DNA of 64,000 nt, taken from the NCBI GenBank assembly GCA_964020975.1, contig OZ026627.1:35376533-35440532 (forward strand). The letters are read 5' to 3'. The number at the start of each line of letters is the position of its first letter. Positions within the stretch are counted from its first letter, which is position 1. This document shows, piece by piece, positions 53,644 through 64,000 of the stretch. The notes beneath the pieces were generated by a model. It saw only the letters and a program-made list of their open reading frames with translations, made no database searches and was not told where the DNA came from. Origin of the DNA: Hermodice carunculata. Lineage: Eukaryota; Annelida; Polychaeta; Eunicida; Amphinomidae. Made by a program: the position numbers and the translations under genes.

Positions 53644-53937
53644 GTGTCGTTCGGTACCAGCGGCTACTCAGCTGACGAATCTGCGACCACATCTGATTTG
53701 TGCTGCATGCCAAACATTTTGAGAGAAAGGGCTGAAATCATGCGTTTGATGCCATCAGAAGATGAGTGTAATGCAGAGTGGCGTGTCTGCGAGCCGTTTG
53801 TGCTCCTGCAGCATACGTTAAGAGATATTGAGAGTAAAAAAATCATTGAAAAAGACCAACAGCAAAACAGAAAGCAAGGACACAAAATGTTACATGCGAA
53901 AGTATGTACTGAGAAAATATTGGGTCCAAAAAAATAA
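53644..53937 (+). CDS. Hypothetical open frame, charged C-terminus, possible exon
   Basis: A frame of about 97 codons is preceded by a pyrimidine-rich TTTTTTTGTGTGTGTGTACAG that could serve as a splice acceptor. The product has a Ser/Thr-rich start, CNAEWRVCEPF in the middle and a Lys/Glu/Gln-rich segment that could be helical (ESKKIIEKDQQQNRKQGHK). I do not recognise a family. It runs straight into the 57-bp tandem repeat at 53942, which weakens the case for a real gene. Without transcript evidence this is a weak candidate. Confidence 0.15.
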   Translation: MSFGTSGYSADESATTSDLCCMPNILRERAEIMRLMPSEDECNAEWRVCEPFVLLQHTLRDIESKKIIEKDQQQNRKQGHKMLHAKVCTEKILGPKK

Positions 53938-53941
53938 AATT

Positions 53942-54250
53942 CGTGGCAGATCCCAATTTTTCATGGAAAAAAGTGTGTCATCTGAAAAATTACCTTTCTG
54001 ACGGACCCCAACTTGTCCAGACGAATATAATGCATCATCTGGAAAACTACTTTTTGTGGCAAACTCCAATTATTTTCTTGAGGAAAATAACGCGTCATCT
54101 GAAACACTGCCCTCCATCGCAGACATCAATTTTTCTTGACAATAATGTGTCGTCTGGAAAACTTCCTTTATGGCAGACTCCATAATTTCCTGAATACAAA
54201 AGCGTGTTATCTGGAAAAATACCCTTGGTTACAGACCCAAATTTGATCAG
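53942..54250 (+). repeat. Diverged tandem repeat, about 5.5 units of about 57 bp
   Basis: Units start near 53942, 54000, 54056, 54117, 54171 and 54229 with GGCAGAYYCCAAWTTTT-like phrases, and each contains GTGTCATCTGGAAAA-like sequence in the middle. Confidence 0.8.
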
Positions 54251-54259
54251 ATGTTGCGT

Positions 54260-54995
54260 GCTGGTTGAAGTTAACATTCGACAATGCTACTGAGTTACAT
54301 TTTTGATACTAATACCAAAGTTGTTATGACACTTACTGCTCTATCTAGTTTGCATATTCTGCACAGGAAAGCTAGGTCTTTGTGCTCGTTTCATCATTCG
54401 TGGAGAGATCGTGAGTTTGCGTCGTTTCTGTACCATTTCGTTCTAGATTTAGAAAAGCTACAGTCTTTATCATAAAAAAAATTGTTTTTACATGCTCTTC
54501 ACTTGGAAGCAAATGTTTGTGGTCACCAACGTACAGTCCCATTATTTAGAGAGAAATACTGGTCGAATAGTTTTCAAACGACGCGAAATCGATTATCTGC
54601 CGGAATGGTGTTTTTAATATACCCCGTTCCTAAAAAGTGATCAACAAGACGGATGGTCAACAACCTTTGCATGCCAACAGTCTACTTAAAGTTCCTGTCA
54701 TTCTTTTAAATCTCCTCTGTTAAAATCGTCCAAACGTAGGTGGACAAGTGGGAATAGAGCATAATGAAAGTTGTTAACTGGTGCTGAATCTAAGTAAGAT
54801 CAAGTTCATGTCAGTCTATTGAGATTTTTGCCAGCACAGAGGCCGACAGGGATGATTAAAATTGACTTTGCTCTAATGTATCCTGTTCTCAAAACGACTT
54901 TCCTGCATACCATATCAATTCAACATGTGTAGTTTAGGTTAAATTAATGTAGTAAAGTGAAGATGAATCCACCCCAAAGGAGACACACGAGTAGT
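54260..54995. other. Gene-free stretch
   Basis: Nothing recognised. Confidence 0.4.
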
Positions 54996-54999
54996 CATG

Positions 55000-55205
55000 C
55001 AAGGGTTAACTCTTTCAGCGGCAACTGCGACTTACGTCGAACGACTGCAAGAGGAACTCCTGCTTAATTATAAGAGTGCCAGATTCATGTTCCTGGTTAA
55101 AAGACCTCCCTCAAGTACTATCATGCCTTTTGTTATATAGAATATGACAGGCCAGGTCAATAGTTTTCCTCGGCGCGCTCTAGGCGCATCGCGCTGTTGA
55201 ACTGC
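55000..55205 (+). repeat. Dispersed repeat family R3, copy 3
   Basis: AACTGCGACTTACGTCGAA, GATTCATGTTCCTGGTTAAA and CCTCGGCGCGCTCTAGGCGC align with copies at 20360-20560 and 27540-27870. Confidence 0.6.
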
Positions 55206-55209
55206 TCCA

Positions 55210-56655
55210 AAATGTGCCACTGGAAAAGTTCAACTGTATAGCTGCATAGGTTAATACCAATCAAATGGAAAAGGCTTTTGCTAATGACGCATTTGGACGC
55301 AACCAAAGTATGAAAGGACAGTGACTTTGAACCAGAATTCGGGTCCTGGTAATTTTGTGGAGACCTGCATCAGAAGCACAAGAAAGCTGACAACCGAATA
55401 TGACAGTTCAAATAGAAACTGCGAAGCTGGCGTGTGAACATGTAACAAAGAATCTTGACATTATAACGTCCCGTGTTTCTTTTGCTTCTTTTACCTTGAA
55501 CAGATTACATACTCCTCAGACCATTCGATCTCAACTGTTATTTGAAAATGGCTTAGGTCTTTTGCCACACATGTTAGATGATAATAAGGCAGCCGATTCT
55601 GTTCTTTGGACAACATGTCATCCAGTATAATGGATAATACCTTCTCCCTTTTGCACACAAGATGATACACCCACACTGACAATTGTTTGTATATATTATT
55701 ACTTCTTCCAAAAATATGTATGATTTTCCATTGTTATGTGTATGCCGAAAGAGCGCATCTCAATGGTAACGAGAAGGCACGTAGAAAATGTGGGCCTGTT
55801 TTTCCCTTTGTATAAGTAGGCTCATTAGAAAAAGGTGTCATTGTGCAGTGCATATGTGATGATTAGCTTCTCGTTCGTCTTTCGACATGATCCAGGCCTG
55901 GCAAAGGACAATTTGCTGCGTTCATACCGGCTTCTAAGGCTCAAACAAAATGGCAGACACTGACACGTTGCATGTTAATAATCACCGCCTTAATAGCCAA
56001 CTGGTGGTAACAGCCCTTTCCTTTCTTTTTAAATGCATTTTGAATATATGTGTGGAAATCGAGGCTGGTTTTCCCGTTTTCTTTGCATGAATGTACTGTA
56101 TTGGTGATATGCAGATGCTGCAGACCATTTGTCTTGTGGAACTGAATATGTTTAAAGTAAATATGTACATAGATAGAGATGGTATTATATGCAGCATTCA
56201 GTTAATCTGTCTGTACATTACATATCTGAGAGCAAACCCGGTGAGCTTAAGGAATAGTATGACTATTGATTTAGCGTAAGATCCTGTCACTTTTTCTTTT
56301 TTCGATGCTATCGGCTAAAATTAGCTGCGGCTCAGTACACACAACTGTCTCATTTTGCAAATATTGCTTGAGCACCTGAATTTAGTGACAATTTAAACTA
56401 TATACTGGCAGCAAATTATTTAGGTAAATTAAGTTTATTCAATTTTACGACAATTCTTACAGTGCAAAGAGGAAAGCGTAGATTAAAAACGATCATAAAC
56501 TCAAAAAGTGTGTTGATGTTTATTGACTGTCAAAATGAGAAGGTGAGAAATCAGCAGCGTTGAACCGTGACAAGAAAACCAAAACTTAAACAATTTTTTT
56601 GTTCGAAATTTCGGGAAGAACAATCCATAAAACTTTACACTGCTGGGCTATGAAA
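55210..56655. other. Gene-free stretch
   Basis: An open frame at 55400-55630 was examined and matches no family I know. No repeats recognised. Confidence 0.35.
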
Positions 56656-56660
56656 AGGCG

Positions 56661-56666
<6 letters not shown>

Positions 56667-56748
<82 letters not shown>

Positions 56749-56765
56749 TATGTATATATATATAT

Positions 56766-56801
<36 letters not shown>

Positions 56802-56834
56802 CAGAGACAGACAGAGAGAGAGAGAGAGAGAGAC

Positions 56835-56899
<65 letters not shown>

Positions 56900-56900
56900 C
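56667..56900. repeat. Compound microsatellite (AT)n-(GT)n-(GA)n
   Basis: About 95 bp AT, a short GT run, then more than 110 bp of GA with CAGA interruptions. Open frames here are artefacts. Confidence 0.97.
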
Positions 56901-57493
56901 GTCTGACTCATTTGTACGATGGTATTAACCTTTTCTCTGTTCAAAATGCAATATATATCACAATGATATAATGTTAACCCACTTAAAACTAAAACATTTT
57001 ATTCCGTTGTCCTCTCAATACTAGGCAAAAACAAGGCTTCTTTGGCATTAAGAAGAAACATATATTTGGACATACTCAGTGTCTGCCTCCTGTTTTCACA
57101 CACAGTGGCTTCCTTGTAATATTGATCTAGGAAAAAAGTCATCCAAAATTGGGAGACGTTATGTTTTTAGTATTGTTTCAGAAATTATTATTTTCCTTAT
57201 AAATCGTCCATTATAGTGAGGAAAATCCATCAGCAACGCAGAAACCCATGCTACTTCAATGGGCAGGAAAGGACCATTGGCTGAAAACATGCCAGATAAC
57301 ATGTAAAAAAAACACAGCGGTGTACACTGTGTCAGTGATAAAATATTCAAATAGGAATACCAAACATTCATTTTAACTGCGGAGCAACTTTTGTTTGCGC
57401 GTACAGATGAGGAAGGGTAGTTCTTCTCTACGCGTCCTATATCAAGGAGGACAAAATGTGTTGCGCCAAGATGTATGTGGAAATATAATAATA

Positions 57494-57494
<1 letters not shown>

Positions 57495-57553
<59 letters not shown>
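57495..57553. repeat. (AT)n microsatellite
   Basis: About 58 bp of uninterrupted AT dinucleotides. Confidence 0.96.
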
Positions 57554-57554
<1 letters not shown>

Positions 57555-57559
57555 CTACG

Positions 57560-58580
57560 CTTTCCGAATACCTGCAGAGCTTAAAATCGTTGCCATGTTT
57601 AAAATAATGATTCTTTACTTCCAGAAATGTTGATGCCGCCTCCGGTATATTAGTCAGTACGCTTGCACCACGACAGAGGATTACAACTGTTCCCTAGTGA
57701 CAGAAAAGCAATATTGACGAAAAATAAATACACACGTGTCATATAACTCAGTCATCCTTCAACAGCAAAATACGTTATATTATGTTTAAGTATAAAAGTG
57801 TGCAGCATAATTGGGTTAGATATAGATGGTCATTACTATATTAGTGGTACACATTATAAGCTGGCATTGAAACCCATCGCCATCACCCATAAGATTCAAA
57901 TGATCCGCATGACTGAATTTACATGTTAATATGTGCTCACATAATTATAGATCAAATAAAGTTTACCCTTTTGGTTACAAGAGTAGAATATGTCAGCTGC
58001 CTAGCAATATTCTGCTTGGTGTTATTAAGAATGACAACATTAAAGTATTTGTGCTCTCTTTTCTGCAGTCAAAGTGAATCCGGATTGACCCAAAGACCGT
58101 TGACAGGTACAGGAAGGGCAATACTCTGCTTGTCAAAGGTACCTTTTATATCAGTAAGCCTCTTAAGCTCTCTTGGAGATAACAGACGGTACCTTTATCA
58201 AGATTTCTTTCCGGTGCTTAACTATTCTCTGCCCAAATGTCACTCCAGGCCTTGTCATCGTAGGCTTATTAACATTTTGAAAGGTACAAAAAAGGCAGCT
58301 TCATCGACATTTTTACGTTGCGTGATACCAGGTGGACAGAAATGTCATTCCTTGAGGCTCCACATGCAATGAAATGGTTTAATGAAGGTACTATTGTGTT
58401 TTTATCATCAGGGATGATTGCTAAGTTGCCTAGTCAGTTTCATACATTCATGCGTTTGTTTGTTTAACCAGATTTCTATTTAATCAACGAGAGTTCATTT
58501 TAGTTTTAAGAGTGAACACAAACATACAAAAGGAGAGTGAAGCTAAGACTAACCCTTCCAATGCTAATCTGGAGACTGAA
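57560..58580. other. Gene-free stretch with one unexplained open frame
   Basis: The frame at 57923-58372 (+, 149 codons) is longer than most here but has no recognisable domain, signal peptide or splice context. Confidence 0.35.
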
Positions 58581-58583
58581 AAA

Positions 58584-58761
58584 GTGTTCACTTTATTCTT
58601 TTGCATAGTGTAGGAACTCGCTTGAACTGCATGGCTGAATGTTAACTTGACTCAGTTGAATAATGTATCTGAGTGTTCACTTTATTCATTTGTATAATGG
58701 CAGTACTCAATTGAACTGCATGGCTGAATGTTAACTTGAGTCACCTGAATAATATTAATGA
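58584..58761 (+). repeat. Tandem duplication, two 89-bp units
   Basis: GTGTTCACTTTATTC begins each unit (58584, 58673), and both contain TTGAACTGCATGGCTGAATG and TTAACTTGA. A few substitutions separate them. Confidence 0.9.
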
Positions 58762-59526
58762 CACTTTACTTGACTTGGTTTTGTAGCATAACTCATGTAG
58801 CTAATACTGTCCAGGCTTGATTAAATATCATGTTGACATCGTTAATTAATAACACTGGTCTGCTCAATACCCGCCTGTCCCTGTTTGCACAGAAGATATA
58901 TTATATATACATGTCTATGACCGTCTATGGTGAGCAAGTGCAACATAATGAAATCCAAAAGCATATATATTCGTCACAACTTCAAACAAGAATGATGCAC
59001 AATGTGCATTGGTCCGTAAGTGTCTAATATTAATAGGAAATCTGGGATTAGCAGGCTTGTATACCGGCTTCAGAGAATAACTGATATCAATTGATACCAT
59101 AGTACATTTTCTGTGCTATAAGCTTTGGAAAATGATGAGGTCTTGTGTTCTGGAGGGACTTACCTTTAGCAGGCCTCGTGTTCATAATGAAGCTGTGTAA
59201 TTTGATAGTCTTTTCCTTTCGCAATCATACACAAAATGCAAGTGGTCCGATATAAATATTCATTGATACAGTGGTAAAAGTCCGCATCGAAACCGAATAC
59301 TGTTTTTTTTCAGACACATCGCTAGGGATATTAAGAAAGTGACTCAAATGTCTTTCAGACGCACCAGCATTCCAATGTCGTGAATCAAATGAAAGACTGA
59401 ATTTTAGGGAAAAGAAGTGAAAATCTTTATTTGCAAACCTCCGTGACGTTTGAGGAGTACGGGTGCAACGAAATAATGCATTGATAAAAGAGAATTTCAA
59501 AACAAAATTCGGTCTGGTAGTCCACA

Positions 59527-59720
59527 CGGTCCGTGGCCGAGTGGTTAAAGTATTTGACAAAAAACTCATCGATTATGCTGCCGTGGCTTCACGTGAACAG
59601 AATTAATTTTAAGGTTTTTTTCCTCAAGTGTAAGGAAGCTGGGTAGAAAACGTGACAAGTTAAGCTCCTTCTACGGGGTTCAGTGGACACAAGTACCCCA
59701 GCGGAGTCCTAAAAAAATCT
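59527..59720 (+). mobile_element. tRNA-derived SINE (Leu/Ser-like head)
   Basis: GGTCCGTGGCCGAGTGGTTA, continuing AAAGTATTTGAC, is a clear A-box region of the Leu/Ser tRNA type. The B box (near 59582, GTGGCTTCACGTGA) is degenerate and the cloverleaf cannot close, so it is not a tRNA gene. The body is unrelated to the SINE at 1527-1763 apart from a shared T-rich tract. Confidence 0.7.
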
Positions 59721-59724
59721 AGAG

Positions 59725-61150
59725 AAGCATTTGAGAAACACGACTCCCCAAGAAAAGAAGGTAAGCTAGTAGCAAAGGAAGTAAACGATGATGAGTCTAA
59801 GTTTATTTGTAAGCCTCATCTTGCTTTGGACTCCACACAAGTAGCTTGTGCAAACAGTCAGTATGTATTCAGCGACGTACCCATTGGAATAGTCGAGAAG
59901 GATGTTGAAGAGGAGACCTTGACCCGGCTTTTTATAGCACTGTGTTCACCATTTTTGTACAATACAGTACAAGCGGCTGTTAGTGTGACGGACTACTTGA
60001 GAGAAGTACTGTTTCTGACTGGTACATTATGACTAATATATCATAGCGTGTAATTAAGACTCTATTTCTGTACATTAATTCTGCTGTAATTCTGGATGGG
60101 TTTCGTGTACGTGTTATTTAGTCCTATGCCACCAGGTATTTCCCAACTGGCATCACTGCCAGAAACCAACGCTTCTACCTTAGCAGCAAATGCTTCACTC
60201 AACAGGCCTAAATACCCTACAAAGAGAGAGACTGCATAACAGTCTATGTTAATTTGCTCACATATTAGTACTGACAAGCTCGCTTTCACAATAACTGGTA
60301 TTGATTGGGCAGTTACTCATCCACTGACAAGTACGTTCATTGTCAGTCGAGTACGTTCTAATGTACTTGGATCACAATGTTGAGTCTAGTTTTCGGGCCA
60401 CACCAAGAAAATCTTACTGACAAAGTTCTACTGTTATGGTTAAATAGAAATTAATGCCTTCATTGTCAAAATGTCATCATGTACGTCCTTGCGAAATGCA
60501 GTATAAACTTTTTGGTGATGCAAACAATCATCCTCTGAGAAAAATATTTAACCAAATATGCTACGTTAATTTATTAACCCAATGGATTTGATTATAAAAT
60601 AGTATTTGTATCATGCTGTTCAGCCCACAGAAAGCTTGTATGTTTCGTACCATATTTGGGCATTACGAACTTTAGATACTGCTTCCGTCTGGGATTAAAC
60701 CTTACACAGCTGTCTAGCAAATCGTCAGACGGCACAGAGACTGACCACTGATACAAATGTATTGTTTATCGGGGTCGTAAAAGGATACAGATTTTATCTA
60801 GAAATCAGTATCTGTGTTTTCTCATCTTTCTCTCTCTTCCATGCAATATGAGTGACAGTTTTCTTTTATTTGTGCGTGTGCATGAATCTATCTTCTTTTA
60901 CTTTTCTATCTGTGGCGTATTAATGTATGTGTGTTCTTAGATGTAAAGACCTTGGGCGATTGGTTTCATATGTTATGCTACCATCGTTGAAATGAACTAT
61001 TGCAGCTGTTTTCCATTTGCTCTTTTATATAAGCTATAAATGTCGTGGTTATTTTCCCGGACCTCCATAGTAAGATAAAGCCAAGCGACCAAATTATATT
61101 CCCCCATGAAAAACAAGATAGAACTAGAAAAGAAGTTTTGCATCCAAGCA
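59725..61150. other. Gene-free stretch
   Basis: Open frames at 59826-60032 (+) and 60062-60289 (-) were read and not recognised. GATGTAAAGACCTTGGGCGA (60940) resembles the 3' tail of some L2-like LINEs or SINEs, weakly. Confidence 0.35.
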
Positions 61151-61155
61151 AATCT

Positions 61156-63577
61156 GTCTGTGTGCCTTCAAAAGTTGTAAATAAGGCCAGATGAAAATTT
61201 TAAAAGTCCATCTGACCTTGACCTTTTGACCTCTAGAAGTCACATGTAAATTACAAAAATGTTCCATATTACAGTATCTACAATTTAAGCCTAACATGAA
61301 CTAAACCAGGTGACAATTGACCAAGTTATGGCCAGATAAAAATTTAAAAGGCCTAGATAACCTTGACCTTTGACATTCAGAGCTCACATGAACTTAACAA
61401 AAATGTGCACCGTTGGAATACTTTGAGCCCGACATGACTGAAATGCTATGACAACCGATCAAGTGTTGGCTTGATGAAAATTTCAAAGGTCCAAATGACC
61501 TTGACCTGTGACCTTTAGAGGTCACATGTAAAAACCAAAATGTGCAGTTTTACAATATCTACAATTTGAGCCCAACATGATTAATATCGGATAAAAATTG
61601 ACTGAGTTGTGGTTAGAAAATTTCAAATGGCAAAATGTTATGGACCTTTTGGGGTCACATGCAAAGATTAAAATTCTGCAGTTTTGCAATACCTACAGTG
61701 TAAGTCCACCATGATTATTATTTGATGATAATTGACCAAGTGATTGCCTTAAAAAAGAATTCCAAGTACGAACTAACCTTGACCTTTGACCTTTAGAGGA
61801 TACAAACAAAAATGTGCAGTGTTGCAATACCTGCAATTTGGGTCCAACACGGTTAAAATTTGATGAAAATGGACAGAGTTATGGCTAGATGACAATTTAA
61901 AGGTCTAAATGACATGGACCTTTGACCTTAAGTGGTTACACGTAAATTACGAAAATGTGCGGTGTTACAAACCTATGAATTGCAATTGGATTGGTTACCT
62001 GTCCCTTTAATAGTTTTGGAGATATCCAAGATTTACATCTTCAACTAGCTCTAATTTTTATATATTTCAAAACCGTTGAACTTCTTTATAAAAACTCAGG
62101 ACTTCATGCATTGAAGTATAATCATGCGAAGCTTGGAGTTTCTACGCATAATCATTTTAAAATAAAGAGTCGGAAAATTTGCCTGTGAAGAATCAAGAAA
62201 GAAAAAAAGATTTGCTTCAACGCAAATTTGTCTGTGTGCCTTCAAAGTTGTAAATATTAAATGCTACAAGTTTTTGTCATTTGGTACTTCCATTAAGCTT
62301 ATGGCTAAATGAACATTTTAAAGTTCAAATGACCTTGCACTGGGACCTTTAGAGGTTACATGTAAATTACAATAATGTGCTGTGTTCTAATACCCACAAT
62401 TTAAGTCCGACATGACCACAATTGGATGAATGTGGACCAACTTATGGCTAGATGAAACTTTCGAAGGTTCAAACGACCTTGACCTTTGACCTATACAGGT
62501 CACATATAAATTACAAAAATATACAGTGTTACAGTATCTACAATATGAGCCCCACGTGAACTATATCATATGGAGTTGCCCAAGTTATGAATAGGCGAAA
62601 ATTTCAAAGGGTAAAATGACCTTGAATTTTGAGCTTTAAAGGTCCCATATAATTAAAAAACTATGCAGTGCTCCGATGCCTACAATTTGAGTCCAATATG
62701 ATTACAATTGGATGAAAAATGACAAAGTGAAAGCTAGATGAAAATTTCCGAGGTCCACATGACCTTGATCTTTGACCTTTAAATGTCTAATTTAAATTAC
62801 AAAAATGTGTATGTTACAAAATATTACAGTTTGAGCCCAACATGATCAGAATTAGATAAAAATTGACCGAGAAGAAAATTTCAAATGGCAAAATTATTTT
62901 TACCTGTGAGCTTTAGAGGTGAATACTAAAATATGCATTGCAGCAATACCTACAATTTGAGTCTTAAATGATTGAAGTTGGATGAAAATTGACCAACTTA
63001 AGGCTAGAAGAAAATTCCAAAGGTCCAAATGACCTTGACTTTTGACTTTTGGAGCTGACGTGTAAATTAAAAAAAATATGTTGTGTGACAATACCTACAA
63101 TTGGGTCCAACATGGGTAAAATTCGAGGAAAATTGACAGATGTATGGCTGGATGAAAATATCAAAGGTACAAATATCCTTGACCCATGAGAGGTTACATA
63201 TATATATATTACAGAGATGTGCAGTGTAACAATATTTACAATTTGAGACCAACATGATAAACAAACTGGATAAACATTGACCGAGCTTTGCTAGAAGAAA
63301 ACTTCAAATGGCAAAATGACCTTGATCTTTGAATTTTACAGGTCACTTCATGTAAATTACAAAAAGGTGCAGTGTTACAAACCTATGAAGTGAAGCTGGA
63401 TTGGTTTCTTATACCTATGATAGTTTTGGAGATACTCAAGATATCATTTCCAAATTTGCATAATTTTCAAAACCGCTGAACCTCTTTACAGAAGCTCAAG
63501 ACTTCATGGATGGAAGTATAATCATGTCAGGTTTGGAGTTCCTGCGAAAAACAATATGTCTGTGTTGGCACACAGAC
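61156..63577 (+). repeat. Two-block tandem array of 130-150-bp units rich in nuclear-receptor half-sites, with inverted ends
   Basis: About fourteen diverged units, each with a core like ATGACCTTGACCTTTGACCT, then TTAGAGGTCACATGTAAATT, then ATGTGCAGTGTTACAATACC, then a GAGCCCAACATGA/AATTGACCAAGTTATGGC segment. Block 1 runs 61156-62190 and block 2 62230-63577. Each starts with GTCTGTGTGCCTTCAAA and ends with a tail (TAGTTTTGGAGATAYYCAAG, TTCAAAACCGYTGAACYTCT, AAGTATAATCATG). GTCTGTGTGCC at 61156-61166 is mirrored by GGCACACAGAC at 63567-63577, so the whole has short terminal inverted repeats. No coding sequence. Confidence 0.85.
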
Positions 63578-63599
63578 GTAAAAGAGGACCACGACATTA

Positions 63600-64000
63600 T
63601 GGTGCTAGACCGGGCTAAAGCATACGTTACCTTCAACTAATGCAAGAGTCACAAGTTTCAATATTCGTGGACGTTATCGAAAATCTTGACATTGGCTGTT
63701 GCTATATATGAACATACAATCACGACACAGCAATGAACTTCACTACTGATACCAAGAAGAGAAGAAGAAAATGAAAGAAACAAGAAAAAAGGAGAAAAAG
63801 AAAAAGCAAAACATAATAAAAATCAGATTGATCATTGTCCTCATGAATAATATGTGCGAACAAATACTCATTACCAGAATGCCATTTTCATCCAATACAT
63901 AAATCAATACTTCTTCAAACTGTTTGCATGGCATTGTTAGTATCAGGCAGTAAACTATCAAAATATTTGTACTTTGCCGCAGCTTTATTAGCATTGTCGA
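63600..64000. other. Gene-free right edge
   Basis: An A/G-rich tract lies at 63750-63810. Nothing else recognised. Confidence 0.4.

Noticed and set aside
55400-55630. 76-codon frame with a protein-like look
   Set aside because: Reads like ordinary amino-acid composition but I could not link it to any family or to neighbouring exons.
56599-56971. Arg/Glu-rich and Ser/Leu-rich open frames
   Set aside because: Translations of AT, GT and GA dinucleotide arrays on both strands.
57923-58372. 149-codon plus-strand frame
   Set aside because: No recognisable domain, no start or splice context; it could be chance in AT-rich DNA.
59523-59600. tRNA-Leu or tRNA-Ser gene
   Set aside because: Good A box but degenerate B box, and the acceptor stem cannot pair; better explained as a SINE head.

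Overview
The window is AT-rich, intron-bearing animal nuclear DNA. The evidence is a spliced patched-domain gene with consensus GT/AG junctions, tRNA-derived SINEs, LINE relics, a mariner relic, MITE-like elements and many long (AT)n microsatellites. The repeat style fits a marine invertebrate (for example hemichordate, lancelet, echinoderm or lophotrochozoan), but I cannot fix the phylum from sequence alone.

Only one host gene is well supported. It is a PTCHD3/PTR-type patched-domain membrane protein on the minus strand. Exon 1 (34421-33431) carries the start codon and 330 codons: TM1, a glycosylated loop, TM2, TM3 and most of TM4. Exon 2 (857 to about 613 or 606) completes the sterol-sensing-like core with the GxxxDD motif in TM4, then TM5 and TM6. 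The junction rebuilds a Gly codon exactly and spans an intron of about 32.6 kb. The rest of the gene lies beyond the left edge. So 858-33430 is intron and 34422-64000 is upstream intergenic sequence or introns of unseen genes.

Intron, left to right: SINE at 1.53 kb; (AT)n arrays; LINE relic at 5.28-6.30 kb; 200-bp tandem duplication at 11.5-11.9 kb; a broken virus-type packaging-ATPase fossil at 12.87-13.21 kb; LINE relic at 18.78-19.70 kb; a three-unit tandem repeat with a 0.49-kb dispersed repeat inside it at 21.4-23.2 kb; a palindromic foldback at 23.9 kb; a 75-bp higher-order minisatellite at 26.0-26.3 kb; a GC-rich TIR element at 28.11-28.40 kb; nested MITE-like elements at 28.72-29.39 kb; and a small acidic antisense ORF at 31.07 kb.

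Upstream of the gene: ATT arrays at 35.9-36.3 kb; the second copy of the dispersed repeat at 37.3-37.8 kb; a tandem array at 39.06-39.83 kb; an L2/CR1-type LINE relic at 42.9-43.5 kb; a TTAA-flanked element at 45.09-45.65 kb; a truncated mariner inside a minisatellite at 51.3-51.8 kb; a 57-bp tandem repeat at 53.94-54.25 kb; a tRNA-derived SINE at 59.5 kb; and a 2.4-kb two-block array at 61.15-63.58 kb. The units of that last array are unusually rich in nuclear-receptor half-sites (DR1 and TCAAGGTCA). I regard it as the most interesting non-genic structure here.

No rRNA, intact tRNA gene, CRISPR array or bacterial-type operon was seen. All identifications are from reading the sequence by eye; no database or alignment program was used.
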